The position numbers were made by a program, and so were the translations under genes. 64,000 bases of DNA from Geosiphon pyriformis (Eukaryota; Glomeromycota; Glomeromycetes; Archaeosporales; Geosiphonaceae): the NCBI GenBank assembly GCA_016748015.1, contig JAAOMT010000671.1, positions 1-64,000 of the forward strand, given 5' to 3'. The number at the start of each line of letters is the position of its first letter. The first letter of the stretch is position 1. The notes below the pieces were generated by a model that did not search any database, was not told the origin of the DNA, and saw nothing but the letters and a program-made list of their open reading frames with translations. Shown here one piece after another: positions 14,576 through 26,569 of the stretch.

Positions 14576-15399
14576 ATAACAGAAAGACTAACAGTTTTTC
14601 TATCAGACTGTTTTTTAACTATCTGTAAAAACTTATTAAAATTGATATTATATATTATCTTTAAAAATGCATTGTTATTAACATAGTTTAGAAAAGCATA
14701 TTGGTTAGATTACTAATCTGGAAAAATACTGAACATTACATGTTTTTTTGTTTATCCTTTTATAATTATGTCAATATTATACTTAAGTTTACAAGACTTT
14801 AAAATCAGATTGTTATTTACTACTAGATAATTGAGCATCATTTTCTGAACTGAATGTTTTAAAACATTTTTAACATATATCTTTTATTAAAACAAAAGTT
14901 TTTCATACATTTTTTTATTGTTTTTCTGATAAAATTATTTTTAACAACTCTAAATTTATAATACTTAAATTTGCAGTATTTTTTTTTAATGCTTAATAAG
15001 TAACATAGAATTTTTATCTGTTTTTTTATTACTGTCAATTATGATTTCTACTTTGAAAGTTTCTTTTTTATTAATACTAGTTCAGATATTAAAAAGACAA
15101 TCAGTTTTTCAAAAACAGTTTAAACTCAAACTTTTCATAATTTTAGTTACCAATAGTTTTAGCTTAAAAAACTTAAATGATTATTTATTCTTTAAACACT
15201 TGTATTCACTAAACCAATGTTTAAAAAAAATTTTATTAGTAAAACTTACTATTATTTTTTTCAAAATTTTCCATATTATATTTAGATTACTATGGCTTTT
15301 TATATAATTAAAACCTACTATATTCAACAAAATTTTTTTCAAAGAATGTTTTTTAAACTATAACTACTTAGTAATATTAGCATTTTTAATTTTTAATTT

Positions 15400-15586
15400 T
15401 CATTTATTTTTGTTGATTTGTTTGTATATGCTATTCAAATAGATATTTAAAAGACTATTCAAACCAATTAAAACCAAAACTGTCTTGTAATTAGTATTAA
15501 AAAAGTCAGATATGGAGTTGATCTTATAACTAGCAATCACAAATGATAATCTCTTATTAACAAAAATATAATTTATAGTTTTTTTA
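15400..15586 (-). pseudogene. LINE2 endonuclease C-terminal fragment
   Basis: Minus-strand residues here (NYIFVNKRLSFVIASYKINS then DFFNTNYKTV) align with the endonuclease end of the LINE at 57.36-57.47 kb (FIFVNYNLFSAVAGHKINS then FFDTNHKVV). The frame stops matching exactly at 15,587-15,590, the left target duplication of gypsy A, and the alignment resumes beyond 27,911. Confidence 0.8.
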
Positions 15587-15590
15587 ATAT

Positions 15591-16512
15591 TGTTACTTGA
15601 AGAAAAAAAGCCTATCAAAGAAAGAAGAAAAAAATGTGACCTGAAAAAAAATGTGATGAAACATGAAGGAACACAGAATAGTACACAATAACGTTGGATA
15701 ATGTATTATAATGTTAGATAATATGTTATAATATAGGATAATGTATTATAATGTAGGATAACATAGAATAATATGTAATAACATCAGATAATGTGTTATA
15801 ACATAGGATAATTAATTATAACATAAGAAAAACGAAGCAATAGCTAGCAAAAACAGATAATTTAAAGCAATCCTGTAAAACTAAAAAATACATATATATA
15901 GCAGTAGCATTAGAAATAGAAAAAAAGAAGGCAGAAACAAAAATTTTTTAGTTACTGTTCCCTAGTTAAAAACCATAGCATTCCAAAATATCAATAAATA
16001 TACTTATTCAGCATCTCAAATCCAGTTGTTCACTATCAACTCTAAATGATAATAATAATTAATACTTAAAAACACATGGGAACAATAATCTTTGATTATG
16101 GCTATTAACAAGATACTAACTTATATTGCCTTGGCTTATTGTCTTTATTTTTCTTTATCTCTTTTATTTTTGTCTTTATTTTTGTTGTGTATACTAATTG
16201 ATTGAGGATTAAGTGCTAAGTATTGACATCAAAAATTGCCTGGTAAAAGACTCCTGTGAGTAGATAGAATATGTAAGAATTATGGATTGCTTACTAAAAG
16301 ATTGCTGGCCATTATGCTGAGAAAAAAATTGATGGAATTGCAATTCCAGGAAGCTACAGATAAAATAACACAGGAATTTCTGTCCATTATACAAAGAACT
16401 CCAATCAAAACCTTCAGATTAAAACATTTTCAGATATTACTAACATCATCAATTAAGCACTAAGTTACAGATTTGTTATTTGCTTTGAAACCCCAAATAA
16501 TCATCTGTAATA
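15591..16512 (+). repeat. Gypsy A 5' LTR
   Basis: It begins TGTTACTTGAAG and ends CATCTGTAATA. It matches 27,032-27,911 over its whole length, with mainly C/T and G/A differences. An imperfect array of about 20-bp units, containing ATAATGTATTATAATGT, lies at about 15,690-15,830. The end TAATA is the transition form of the TAACA end retained by the solo LTR at 14,575. Confidence 0.9.
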
Positions 16513-16514
16513 TT

Positions 16515-16532
16515 TGGTGCTTTCTATAAGGT
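16515..16532 (+). promoter_or_regulatory. Possible tRNA primer binding site of gypsy A
   Basis: Two bases after the 5' LTR the sequence TGGTGCTTTCTATAAGGT starts with TGG, as expected for pairing with a tRNA CCA end. Element B has a related sequence, TGATGCTCCCTGTGAGGT, just after its LTR, and most differences are transitions. I could not assign the tRNA. Confidence 0.4.
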
Positions 16533-16539
16533 ATAATTC

Positions 16540-19500
16540 TACAGAAAACCAGCACCAACAACAATTATCCAAAAGTGGCAGAATCGGAAATCATAGGAGC
16601 AAACCATTTAGGATTTGCCAAATTTTTGTTTTAACAGTACAGCCAACAGTTAAGATTAAACAACAACTATTTCCCAGCAGAATCAGCTTTCAACTTTTAT
16701 GTTAACAATAAAATTACAGACTGCTTAGGAAAAACAGTTAACATTGAATCGACAAAAGAAAATTTCTATAGTGCAGATTATTTATAGTCATCAAACAATT
16801 TATATAATTTTAAATTATATCTAGTCTTCCAATTTTAATAATATTAAAAAACTAAATTGTAAATATGTTAAATTAAGTTTTTCTCTTTTACATTTATGGT
16901 TTAATTTTTTGAATTATATTATAATTTATAAAGTTATTAAAGTTTAAAATTAGCCACTTTTATTATTAATTTTTAATTTTCAGATGCCAATCAATCAGAT
17001 TTTAGCCAATCAGCAATCACTAAAGTTATGTCACCACATGATAAATCATCGAAGTATTATCATTTTCAGAAAGGCTTTTAATTAATATTAATCTAATCTT
17101 TAGATGGTCACTTTTTTATAAAGATATAATATCTTTTGGCCTGCATGTTTTCTGCTAGTGACACAACATCATTAACTATGAATATTTTATTCATACCACT
17201 ACTATATTCGGTTGTCATTATTGAAACAGAAACCCAAATATCAATATTGTTTACACCAGGCATCAAAAAAATCATAAAAGTACTATAAGTGATTGTCAGA
17301 GAATTTGGGAATGTTATTTGTACTCTATTTGTAACCTTGTGTTATTATAATATAGATACTTACTTTGAATTTACAAATAACCTTTCAATGACTATAATGT
17401 TGTATTTTAAAAAATTGCTTGAATCTAAGAGATATACAAAATTCTCTGTAATAAAGATTTCTGGTTAAATTTAATATTTGAATAATAAATTATACCAAAA
17501 AAAAATATAACGACTAAAATACCTATTGTGTATTCAACTGAATCATGATCTAGTTTTAAAATTAGTTTCTTAGGTTGTAAAAAAAATTTTAATTGTTGAA
17601 TATTTCAACAACTTATTAGAATGTGATATATAATAGCTTATCACAATAATCAAGAAACTTACATCAGTTGGTGTTAATTTAGGGAAATCAGATTGGAATT
17701 GAAAGATCTTTGGCTTTACCTTGATTAAAAAAACTGAAGTTGTCTTAAAGCCTATAACTTTAAATAACTCTTTTTTGTTAGTGTTGTACATTTTCTAACA
17801 AATTCATTTTGATACAAAAAATGTATGAAACATATTAGTTTAAGTAGATAAACCCAGATTTTTTTGTAAAAGCCTAATAAACTTCTTACTTATAAATAAT
17901 ATATTAAAAACACATGTATATTAACCAATAAAATTTAATTATATAAATAAAAACATGTAAAAATTGTCATTTAAAATTTCAGACTGATCTATATTTTTGA
18001 TGATTATAAATGGTTTGCATTATATACAGAATTATTTTAACATATCAGCTTACCAAGAAACCACAGTTTTGTATCAATCATCAAGGAAATCAATCAAACC
18101 ATTAAAAGATACACCCAACAACAATTCCCTATCACTTATGCAAACAAAAACAAAGGAAGATTGCAAACACCAGTAGTAACACCCAAAAAGATACAACCAC
18201 CCACTTAGAAGAAAACCAGAGTTGAATTATCAATCAATCTATCATACTATTATATATCAGAAAGTATTATTAACATCTCTTTAGCAGACATGTCTACATT
18301 AAATGTGACATCAACCTTTAGATGATTCCTATTTCAAAGTAAACAAAAAAGAGCAGAATTATTAGGACCATACAGCAAATATTTTGAAGGATTTAAATCA
18401 CAATCACCAATGCTATCAGGATTTTGATTACTACCACCTCCACCAAACTTTGAAACAACTGATCCATGGGAAGTAATGGAATCAGAAGAAGAGAAAAAAA
18501 AAAGTGAGAATCAGGAATTTACTTACCAAAACTTGATCTTAGAAAATCTGAAAGCTGAAATTCTGAATATTCAAATCCAGCAAACTCGAAACAATTCAAA
18601 CTCTGAAACAATTAATCAGCAAAACTTACCTTCAGTAATTGTCATCAATTAGCCACCAATTGAACTGATTATCAAACTGATTTAACAGCAGCCACTTTAG
18701 CAATCTATTCAATAACTACCACTACCACAACAACTGATCACACAAATGGCATATGTACCCATCACAAAGCTAGAAAAATTTTCTGGTGAAGAGAATGACA
18801 TCCAAATGTGGATTAATGACATCACCAAAGCCATCACTGCCAATAACTGGGATAATGCCAGAGCTCTTCAAGCAATCCTCTATTTTCTTTAGGATGCTGT
18901 CAACTTATGGTATCATAACCTAGCTCAGAAACCCTTAACATTCAATATATTTAAATTAGAATTTTTAAGATACTTTAGTAATAGCAACAGCATCAACTGC
19001 TTAGCCAACATCTTTACTATCATTAAGCAAGGAGAAACTGAAGCAGTTACTACTTACTTGGGACACTTCTACAGAAATCTGTGCCAAATTTAGGCAATAC
19101 AGGTCAATTATTTCACAGCGCCACAAATCTTAAACCAATTTATTAGAGGCCTACACAGTAACATCCTTCAATGCATATGTTCCTTGCATCTAGCAGATCT
19201 TCAAGCCACTATTATAAATGCCAGAGATTTTGAAGCAGCTGAACTCGAAGCCAACTATTCCAAATTAAAACAATTCAGTAATTTAATTAATCAGAAACTA
19301 AAAGGATATTTAGCTGACAATTGAGTAATTTATTAGTCTCTACAATGATACAATAATTCAGAAAACACAAATTGTTTCTGAAATCAGTCACATTTTTCAT
19401 TATTATCATCTAATTAGCTATGGCAGCAAGAAACGCATAGTTGCTACAATTGTGGTAAACAAGGTCACATCAGAGCTAACTGCCAAGTTTATAGCAATAA

Positions 19501-19830
19501 TCTATAATCAGAGAATCAAAATCAAAACTCCAATCACAGATTTCAAACTTCGAACCACTATTTAAATCAAGATCATTATCAATTACACTACACTCAAATA
19601 GCACAACAACCAATTTACCAAACTTCAGCACCAGTTATCTACCAGCCACAGCTGCAAGTGATATATCTGCCATAACAAATTTAAACCCTGCCACACAATT
19701 CAATTTAGATGTTACCCAGAAACCAAAGACCAAGAATCATTCAGCAAAACTGGAGATCAGTGATGGTTGTACATTAACTGATCTCCAGTTTATCCAACCA
19801 CGCCTTAGGATCACATTCCAGGAATTTGGG
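16540..19830 (+). pseudogene. gag: Gypsy A gag (capsid/nucleocapsid), broken
   Basis: An N-terminal part (16,569-16,768) contains ESEIIGANHLGFAK and PAESAFNFYVN. A TIR transposon then interrupts it, and coding resumes at 18,023. The later part contains KLEKFSGEENDIQMWINDIT and the capsid-like stretch around FIRGLHSNIL. The CCHC knuckle CYNCGKQGHIRANC is at about 19,442-19,483. Gag would assemble the virus-like particle and bind element RNA. In-frame TAG, TAA and TGA codons fall mostly where glutamine, arginine or tryptophan is expected. I see no convincing ATG. Confidence 0.8.
16769..18022. mobile_element. 1.25-kb TIR DNA transposon inserted in gag
   Basis: The left end begins TAGTGCAGATT and the inverted right end begins TAATGCAAACC. 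They match over about 28 bp through ATTTATA and TCATCAAA, and the mismatches in that stretch are transitions. The flanking host bases are TA on both sides, and joining them restores the gag reading frame (ENFYTELF). TA target use suggests a Tc1/mariner-like or related superfamily. I could not recognise a transposase in any frame, so it is either non-autonomous or too decayed. Confidence 0.8.
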
Positions 19831-20014
19831 AAATGAGTACAACCAAAATCAGAGTTCTTAGAACTATCTGAGTCTTCTGATTACCCCAAAAAATGTCTCG
19901 ACCAATAACAACCTGGAAACCTCCTAAAGCAAACAATCAATAACAACATACCTCCAACCATCATTACAAATAATGAATCATTAGCAGCCATTTTTCTTTT
20001 TGAAATCAAGGGAC

Positions 20015-20375
20015 CAACCAAAACCCTTCTCTTTAGTGAAACTGCCCTTGATATGAAACTTATTATTGCTATATACCAAGGTCAATGGACAGACTATCAA
20101 GCTGATTCTAAATAGTAGTTCAGCAGGCAGCATTATTACATGACAACTCATGAACCAATTAGGTTGCCGAGTTAATCATGCTGCCAGCGCCAGAATTATC
20201 ACTGCTAATGGAGCCACCAAAACTTCAATTGGCAAAATCGACAATTTTCTCATTAAAGTCAATAGTATCATTGTATCAATCAAGGTTTTAGTCATGGAAA
20301 CCACCCAGTACCAAGCTCTCATTGGTAATAACTGGCTGTTTAAAACCAATGCCATGCTCAACTGGAACACCTAGG
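20015..20375 (+). pseudogene. Gypsy A aspartic protease remnant
   Basis: This stretch is in the same frame as the gag knuckle. It contains LILNSSSAGSIIT, where retropepsins have an Asp-Ser/Thr-Gly catalytic triad. Both the aspartate and the glycine are replaced (Asn and Ser), which G-to-A changes explain. Downstream residues ARIITANGATKTSIGKI and QYQALIGNNWL fit the retropepsin flap and C-terminal region. In an active element it would cleave Gag-Pol. Here it is inactive and bounded by stops. Confidence 0.75.
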
Positions 20376-20639
20376 AGCTACAGCTCAGCCAAAATGGCAG
20401 CATACTAGAGTACCAGCCATCTGTGGACATTTTAAGACCACTACAACCGCACCACTAATTGAATTTAAGGAAGAAGAGAAGAAATCTATCTGAGAAGCCT
20501 ACCAAGTTTCATGGACCAACACCGATCACAATGAATTATCACCAATACTGTCTTGGAACAACAAAGGGAAAGGAAAAAAAGAAAACAAGCCACAAGAAGA
20601 TACCACCAATAAAATTACCAGTGGCTGGGAAAGTTTTTA

Positions 20640-21400
20640 TTCAACCAACACCAGACCAAAACCACCCTATATCTCACTTCAATACAAAAACTGCAAAAAA
20701 AAGTTGTTCTCCATGGGAGCTTGGGTTGTATCTGACAAAGACTACTGGATACAAACCCATTACTATTGCAAACCATATTACCGTAAATGCTACAGCTATC
20801 CAAAATGCCAAGACAAATGGGACAACAAACTATGTCTCACTTGTGGTAAACAACTGCTTGACAAAGAGATATAGAACAACATTCCTGGTTGAGAAGGAAT
20901 CTGTGACACATCATGTCAATACACAATTTTTATTAATGACTGGATAAGTCGAGAAACCCCAATAACTGCAGTCTGGTATCAAGCAATCTCTCGTCTGGAT
21001 GGTTACCCACATGACAAAGGCAAGATTTAGAGAATGGCCAATACCAAGATAGAAGGTGCTTTGCCCAGTAAGATCTTAGAAATAAAGAACAATTTTTCTG
21101 AACCAGTTGAAGTTGTTCTTATTCTCAACACTTTTTTAGATATTGAAACAGGCCCAGAGGAATTCCATGAACATTACCAAAATTTAGCACCCACTTAAAA
21201 GGAACAAGAACAGTGCTTGGAAAAAATAAACACCTAATTATGTGACCACTGTTTAATTCTATGTGACTTTTAGTATTGTAATAAGTGTATTCTTATCTAC
21301 AATCTAATACCACGCAAGATCTACATGATTCCAGAAGAGGAAGAACCAATTAGCAGCTATGCATCAAAATTGGATTCAATTTTTAATTCCGATTCAAATC
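20640..21400 (+). pseudogene. Gypsy A Cys-rich linker between protease and dUTPase
   Basis: The frame that begins at an A-run near 20,693 reads cysteine pairs: YYCKPYYRKC, CLTCGKQLLDK, CDTSCQYTIFINDW and, further on, LCDHCLILCDF with YCNKC. The spacing suggests several zinc-binding knuckles. An acidic stretch follows before the dUTPase. Element B has a comparable Cys/Trp-rich block between protease and RT. The function is unknown. Frames change several times, as elsewhere in this copy. Confidence 0.6.
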
Positions 21401-21554
21401 CAATGATGATGACAACAACAATTCCAGCTCTGTTCAAAATGGCAACAGCAATAACAATGGTGATTTAAACTCAGATTCAGACTTCAAACAGTACATCACA
21501 CTTCCTGATCTCTCCAAGAAGCAAGAACTCAAATGGTTCAGTAACAACAATAAA

Positions 21555-22103
21555 GGTATTATGCCAGAACATGTACATAATACTGATGTAAAATTTGATC
21601 TGAGATATCCAAGAAAAAATACCATCAAATTGGAACTACATTCACACACCTGTATTGATCTCAAAGTTGCACTGGAAATCCCAACAACAAAAATGGTTCA
21701 ATTAGCATCTAGAAGTAGCTTAGCAAGAAAAGAAATCAACATTAGAGGAGGAATAATTAACACTGAATATGTGGGAAATATTATTGCTATGCTACAAAAT
21801 GACTCAGAAAAGGTCTATATTATAGAGCCAAACAAAAAGATAGCACAAGCAATATTTCTGCTTCTGGTTAAAATAACTCAATTAGTATCAGTGGAAAACA
21901 GGAAAAAATTAGAAATTACAGCTAGAGAAATACAAAGATTTGGATCAATGGGTAGAATAGATATACCAGTCAATATAGCAAAAGAAGGGGTTATTGACAA
22001 GAGAGAAATTATATCCAACTGTCAATTAATTTCTATTTCACCATATGACCAATACATGTTAACCATAGAAAAAAAAAATAAAGGATTAGGCACAAATTTT
22101 TGA
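21555..22103 (+). pseudogene. dUTPase domain embedded in gypsy A pol
   Basis: A 180-codon open stretch shows the trimeric dUTPase motif order. Motif 1 is HNTDVKFDLRYP, motif 2 LASRSSLARK, motif 3 GGIINTEYVGNI, motif 4 KKIAQAIFLLL and motif 5 REIQRFGSMGR. A dUTPase hydrolyses dUTP to dUMP and limits uracil in cDNA. Conserved acidic and glycine residues are replaced in motifs 1, 3 and 5. The catalytic aspartate of motif 3 is Asn. All these changes can be G to A on the coding strand. The frame closes in TGA after an A-run at about 22,069-22,078, and coding continues one frame over. It lies between the Cys-rich linker and RT. Confidence 0.88.
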
Positions 22104-22104
22104 A

Positions 22105-23790
22105 GTGGAACCAATCATTTGCAAATTAAGAGAAATTGGACTTATCAATCTCTACATACCAGCCAAAAACAAGAACCATATCAAAATTTCCATCTACAAT
22201 GCAACAGAAAATGTTATAGAAATACCAAAAGGAACCACCATTAAATATTTAAGCACTGAAGTTGAAGAACAGACACCAAATCCCATTTCAGATTTCTCAC
22301 AGCTTTGTGGATATGTGAATATCACATCACAAACAATTTACAGCTGAAACAAATATTATCTGCTTCAATTAAAACAATTGGAACAAATAAACATAGGAAA
22401 CTTAGACCCACTTCAATGTATGCAGCTCAAAATATTACTTAACAACTTTAATGACATCTTTGCTAGTAAAAATAAATTTGGCCATACTGACATCATTCAA
22501 CATCAGATTAAAACTGGAGATGTGATGCCAATAAAACAACAAGCATATAGAGTACCACCAGCCAGTCATGAAATCATTTGTCAAGAAATCAATCAAATGT
22601 TTGACAACGGACTAATTCAATCATCAATGAGCCCATGGTCATTACCAATAGTACTAATCTGTAAGAAAAATGGGAAAATCCACTTTTGTATGGATTACAA
22701 GAAACTGAATAGAGTAACAAAAGCAGATAGCTACCCAACTCCAAAGATCCAAGAACTGTTTGATGCTTTTGGAGAAAAGAAATGGTTCTCAACTTTGGAC
22801 TTAGACAGTAGTTACTGGTAAGTAGCCATGAAACTGGAAGATAAAAAGAAAACGGCTTTTACAACACAAGAAAAGAATTTCGAATTTAAAGTAATGCCAT
22901 TTGGTTTGATGAATACACCAGCCACCTTTCAACAACTAATGGAAATTGTTTACACCAGACTACTATAGAAATTAGTAGTTGTTTACTTAGATAACACAAA
23001 TGTGTTCTCCAAGATATTTAATAATCATTTACATCATCTTCAATAAGTGTTTAAAAGACTAAAAAGAGCTGGATTAAAATTAAATGCAACCAAGTGTTTC
23101 TTTGAAAAAACTAAACTCAAGTTTTTAGGACATGTTGTAAGCAAAAATAGTATCAAAATGGATCCAGACAAGATTGAGATAGTCAAAAACTTTCCAGTAC
23201 CAACCAACTTGACAGAACTAAGAACATTCTTGGAATTTGCTGGATACTATTGCTGCTTTATCAAAGACTTTTCTAAACTGGCCCAGCCATTACACCAGCT
23301 CCAATCAAAAAACATCAAGTATGAATGGACAGAAAACTAGCAAGAAGCTTTTAACATATTAAGAAAAAAGCTTATTCAAGCTCCAGTATTGATGTATCCA
23401 GATCATAGCAAACTATTCATCATTACTACCAATGCATCAGACCAAGCATTGGGAGCAGTATTATCACAAAAAAAACTGGATGAAAGAGAACATCCAGTAG
23501 CATACACCAGTTGAAGTTTGAATCTAGCTAAAAAGAACTATAAAACACCAGTATTAGAACACTTAACAATCTATTGGGCAGTTATAAAATAGAAAGAATA
23601 CTTAAGTCAGAATTTCAACATATACACTGATCATAAAGGATTGACTTTAATCCAGAAGCAAAAATTTGGAGATGATCATTATGCTCGATAGAAAATAGAA
23701 CTTTCACCATTTAAATATATCATACACTACAAAAAAAGAAAAAAAAATAGAAATGCTGATGGTTTATCACAAATAAGACAAATCTAAGAA
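22105..23790 (+). pseudogene. pol: Gypsy A reverse transcriptase and RNase H
   Basis: One frame runs from 22,105 to about 23,786 through several stops. RT landmarks are [42 protein letters not shown] and VVYLDNTNVF. In the last, the YxDD box has lost its second aspartate. LGHVVSKNSIKMDPDKI and FLEFAGYYCCFIKDFSK mark the thumb/connection. RNase H shows ITTNASDQALGAVLSQ, with the first Asp changed to Asn, then YTDHKGL. The domain order and length are normal for Ty3/gypsy. Stops TGA and TAG replace mostly Trp, Gln and Arg codons. Catalysis is certainly lost. Confidence 0.88.
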
Positions 23791-24855
23791 TACTTTAACC
23801 CAAAAAGATAACAAAAAATGAATAAACAAAAATATTAACAACTTCAACATTTTATAAATATCCAATAGTTCAAGAAGAAATTATCTCAAAAGAAACAAAA
23901 CCATATTAAACAACAGTCCAAATATTTTATCACTCACCAAAATATACTTTATCAAAAAAACAGAAAGAATTCAGATCAACCAACCAAAGTAATCACAGAA
24001 ACAGAAAAAGAAACAATATTATTCAACATGCACTCCAATCCAACAGCAGGACATTTTTACAAAGAAGCAACCATAAAAAGAACCAAAAATAAATACTATT
24101 GGCCATTCATGTATCCAGATATCATCTAATATGTGCAAAATTGTGATGCTTGTTAGAAAAGAGAAGAAACAAGACCTAATGAGCCATTAAAACCAATCAA
24201 AGTAGAACAACTATTCAAGCAAATTGGAATTGACTTAGTCAGATTATTAACAATAACTAGCAGAGGGAACAGATACATCACAGTAGTCATGGATTATCTC
24301 ACTAAATGGCCAGAAGCAAAAGCAATTTAAAGAGCGGATGCAGAATCCATTGCCAAATTCATCTATCAAGATCTGATTTGTTGACACAGATGTCCAAAAG
24401 AATTATTATCTGACCAAGGAACTTACTTTGTAAATAGAACATTAACAGAATTGAGTCAAAGATTTGGAATGAAAAGACCATTATCATTACCATATCACCC
24501 ACAAACCAATGGATTAGTTGAAAGATTCAATAGAACATTGTGTGAAACAATAGCTAAAATCAGCCAAAAAAACCAGAACAAATAAGATTTGTTCATACCA
24601 TCAGTATTATTTGCTTATTAGACAATAAAGCAAGATACTACACAAGCAACACTATTTGAATTAGTATATGGTAGAACAGCAACATTACCAGTTGAGATAA
24701 AGGTCAATACATATCTAATAGAATCAATAACAGAAGACAATTTCCAAGAAACATTGCTGAAAAAAACTTATAATATAATAGAAACACTAAAAAACAAATG
24801 GCGAAAAGCAGTTAATAACATTCAAAAATCACAAGAAAAACAAAAAGAAAGACAT

Positions 24856-25834
24856 TGTTACCAGAGGTTTTTGGTCTCTTTTCTGTAATGTTGTTGATAC
24901 TTATTTGCTGTGAATTCACGTTTTCTGGATGTGGTTAAATCTTCAATAACTGAATTTATCTTCAAATTATCTCCTATAATTTGAACTGCTAGGCTTATAA
25001 GTGGAATGGCCAATTCCTTGTCAGTTACTTTATGTAGTTACATTGTAGTAAACATCAACTCTTTCTCAGGAATTGCTCATCTGGAAGCTCACTAAAAATA
25101 TGTAGTTACTTTGCTGTGAAAGTCAACTCTTCTACAGAAATCTCATCTGTAGGCTACCCTAATAATTGTAATAAAAAAAATAAAAGAAAATAAACGAAAT
25201 GTAAAAGAAATAGAATTTTGTCAAGAGAAACGTTTTCTATTCAGGCCTGGAGTCACTAACAGTTTATTGAAATTAGTAGCTAATCAATTTCAAAACATTA
25301 GTTGGGTTTTGGAGATTTTCCAAGTGTAATAATTAAAGAATTTGGTTTTTTTTTGAATTATTTGATATTTATTTCTTTTGTGTGTGTAAAAATGGTTCTA
25401 AGTGATCTAAAGTAAGATACATTTTCTCGAAAAGAGAAGCTCTTCTTTTATACAACTTGTCATAACACTATTCTATGAACTTGTACTTTGCTATTTTCTA
25501 CAATTTCACTGAACTAAAGATACATTTCAGCGAACTACAAGTTATTTCTGCAAACTATTTAGATATTTTGGTGAACTATCAATTATTTCGGTGAATTTCT
25601 ATAAATTTCGGCAAACTTTTGAATGTTACATAGTTTGGGGTATTGCATGATTGATTATTGCAATTAGGTTACATTTGTGTTGTGTACAATTTGAGTTATT
25701 AATTAAATGATAATTTCGGACATTCTTTGCTAATATAATAAGTGATAATTTGAAACGATAATATATGCTAATTAATGATAGGAATTATAAGATAGTTTCA
25801 TGTTAAATGATATCTCTAATTTCATTTGGTAACA
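24856..25834 (+). mobile_element. 979-bp solo LTR-like insertion (family C) in integrase
   Basis: Termini are TGTTACCAG and TTTGGTAACA, giving an 8-bp terminal inversion with TG...CA ends. Flanking tetramers are ACAT (24,852-24,855) and GCAT (25,835-25,838). Removing the insert plus one tetramer restores the integrase frame exactly. No coding potential is seen. The base composition is less AT-rich than its surroundings, so it is younger than its host. A degraded copy of the same sequence, in the opposite orientation, lies at 53,941-54,795. Confidence 0.88.
25500..25622 (+). repeat. Short imperfect repeats around TTTCGGTGAACT in LTR C
   Basis: Six spaced variants of a 12-13 bp motif (for example TTTCACTGAACT, TTTCAGCGAACT, TTTTGGTGAACT, TTTCGGTGAATT) occur about every 20-25 bp. 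They could be protein-binding sites in the LTR U3. This is inferred only from repetition. Confidence 0.6.
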
Positions 25835-26569
25835 GCATGATAACCAATTACCAGATAAATCAGTTAAATTCAGGATTGGAAACAAAGTACTGTTATATTG
25901 TACCAAAGTAAAAAAACAGTGAAATAGAAAGTTTGATCCAAAATGAGACAGATCATTTCACATACATGAAATTTTAGAAAACAGATCTTATAAGTTACAA
26001 TTAGAAAACAGAATTCTGAAAAAGACAGCATATAGAAATTATTTAAAAATTTATCAAACACAAAGATCAACATTAATAGAACCACAACTAAAAGCACAAA
26101 TTCTATTAATCAGACCAGAAGATATACCACGAGATATAGAACCAATAATAATCATCAAGACATAGCTACACACATGCTGAAATCTAGATATTACATGCAT
26201 ATAAGCCTTGAGATTACAAAGAAGAAAATGATAGAAATTTCAAACATAGACTTTTCAGACAAAATTTTAAAATTATTTAAACAATTATTAAACAAAATTT
26301 AAAAATCTACATCTCAAATAGAAATTATAATCGATAAAAAAAAGATAAGATATAGAGATAAGAGGAAGAGAAAAATGGGTAAGAATTCAACTAGAACTAA
26401 CCATTCCCATCCCTACACTCTGCCTGAGAAGGAAATTTCACAAAAAAGAATTAAATATACTTCTTAGGCAGAACATGGAAAAAAAGGAGGGGAGGAAAAA
26501 GAAGGAATGGAAAAATTAGATAGAAGACAAAAACAATTATATACAACATACTTGGTCTTCAAGCTAGAA

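Larger units (their letters stand above)
10421..15590 (-). mobile_element. LINE2, 3' part (interrupted non-LTR retrotransposon)
   Basis: This is the downstream half of a minus-strand LINE whose upstream half lies at 27,912-30,400. The two halves were separated by gypsy element A. A T-run at about 10,421-10,430 marks the poly(A) end. The sequence just inside it, containing ACAGCCCAATTATTACC, matches the complement of the 3' end of the LINE at 61.55 kb. RNase H, RT and the end of the endonuclease follow in the expected order toward 15,590. A solo LTR interrupts it at 13,641-14,575. Confidence 0.85.
23870..26100 (+). pseudogene. Gypsy A integrase, split by a solo LTR
   Basis: The N-terminal HHCC zinc region is visible (HMHSNPTAGHF then CDAC with a stop). 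The DDE core follows: IGIDLVR, LLSDQGTYF and NGLVERFNRTL contribute the two aspartates and the glutamate. Coding proceeds to about 24,855 (KQKERH), is interrupted by a 979-bp LTR, and resumes at 25,835 in the same frame (DNQLPDKSVKFRIGNKV). That stretch is the C-terminal GPY/F-type region. Integrase joins the cDNA to host DNA. Several in-frame stops make this copy defective. Confidence 0.85.

Noticed and set aside
17570-17791. Minus-strand ORF of 73 codons inside the TIR element as a transposase
   Set aside because: Too short, AT-driven residue content and no DDE-type motif in any frame.
20000-26100. TGA codons in gypsy A taken as evidence for a recoded genome
   Set aside because: TAG and TAA also occur there at Trp and Gln positions, and catalytic residues show G-to-A changes, so these are decay mutations. 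Only the 49.4-50.9 kb block has TGA exclusively.
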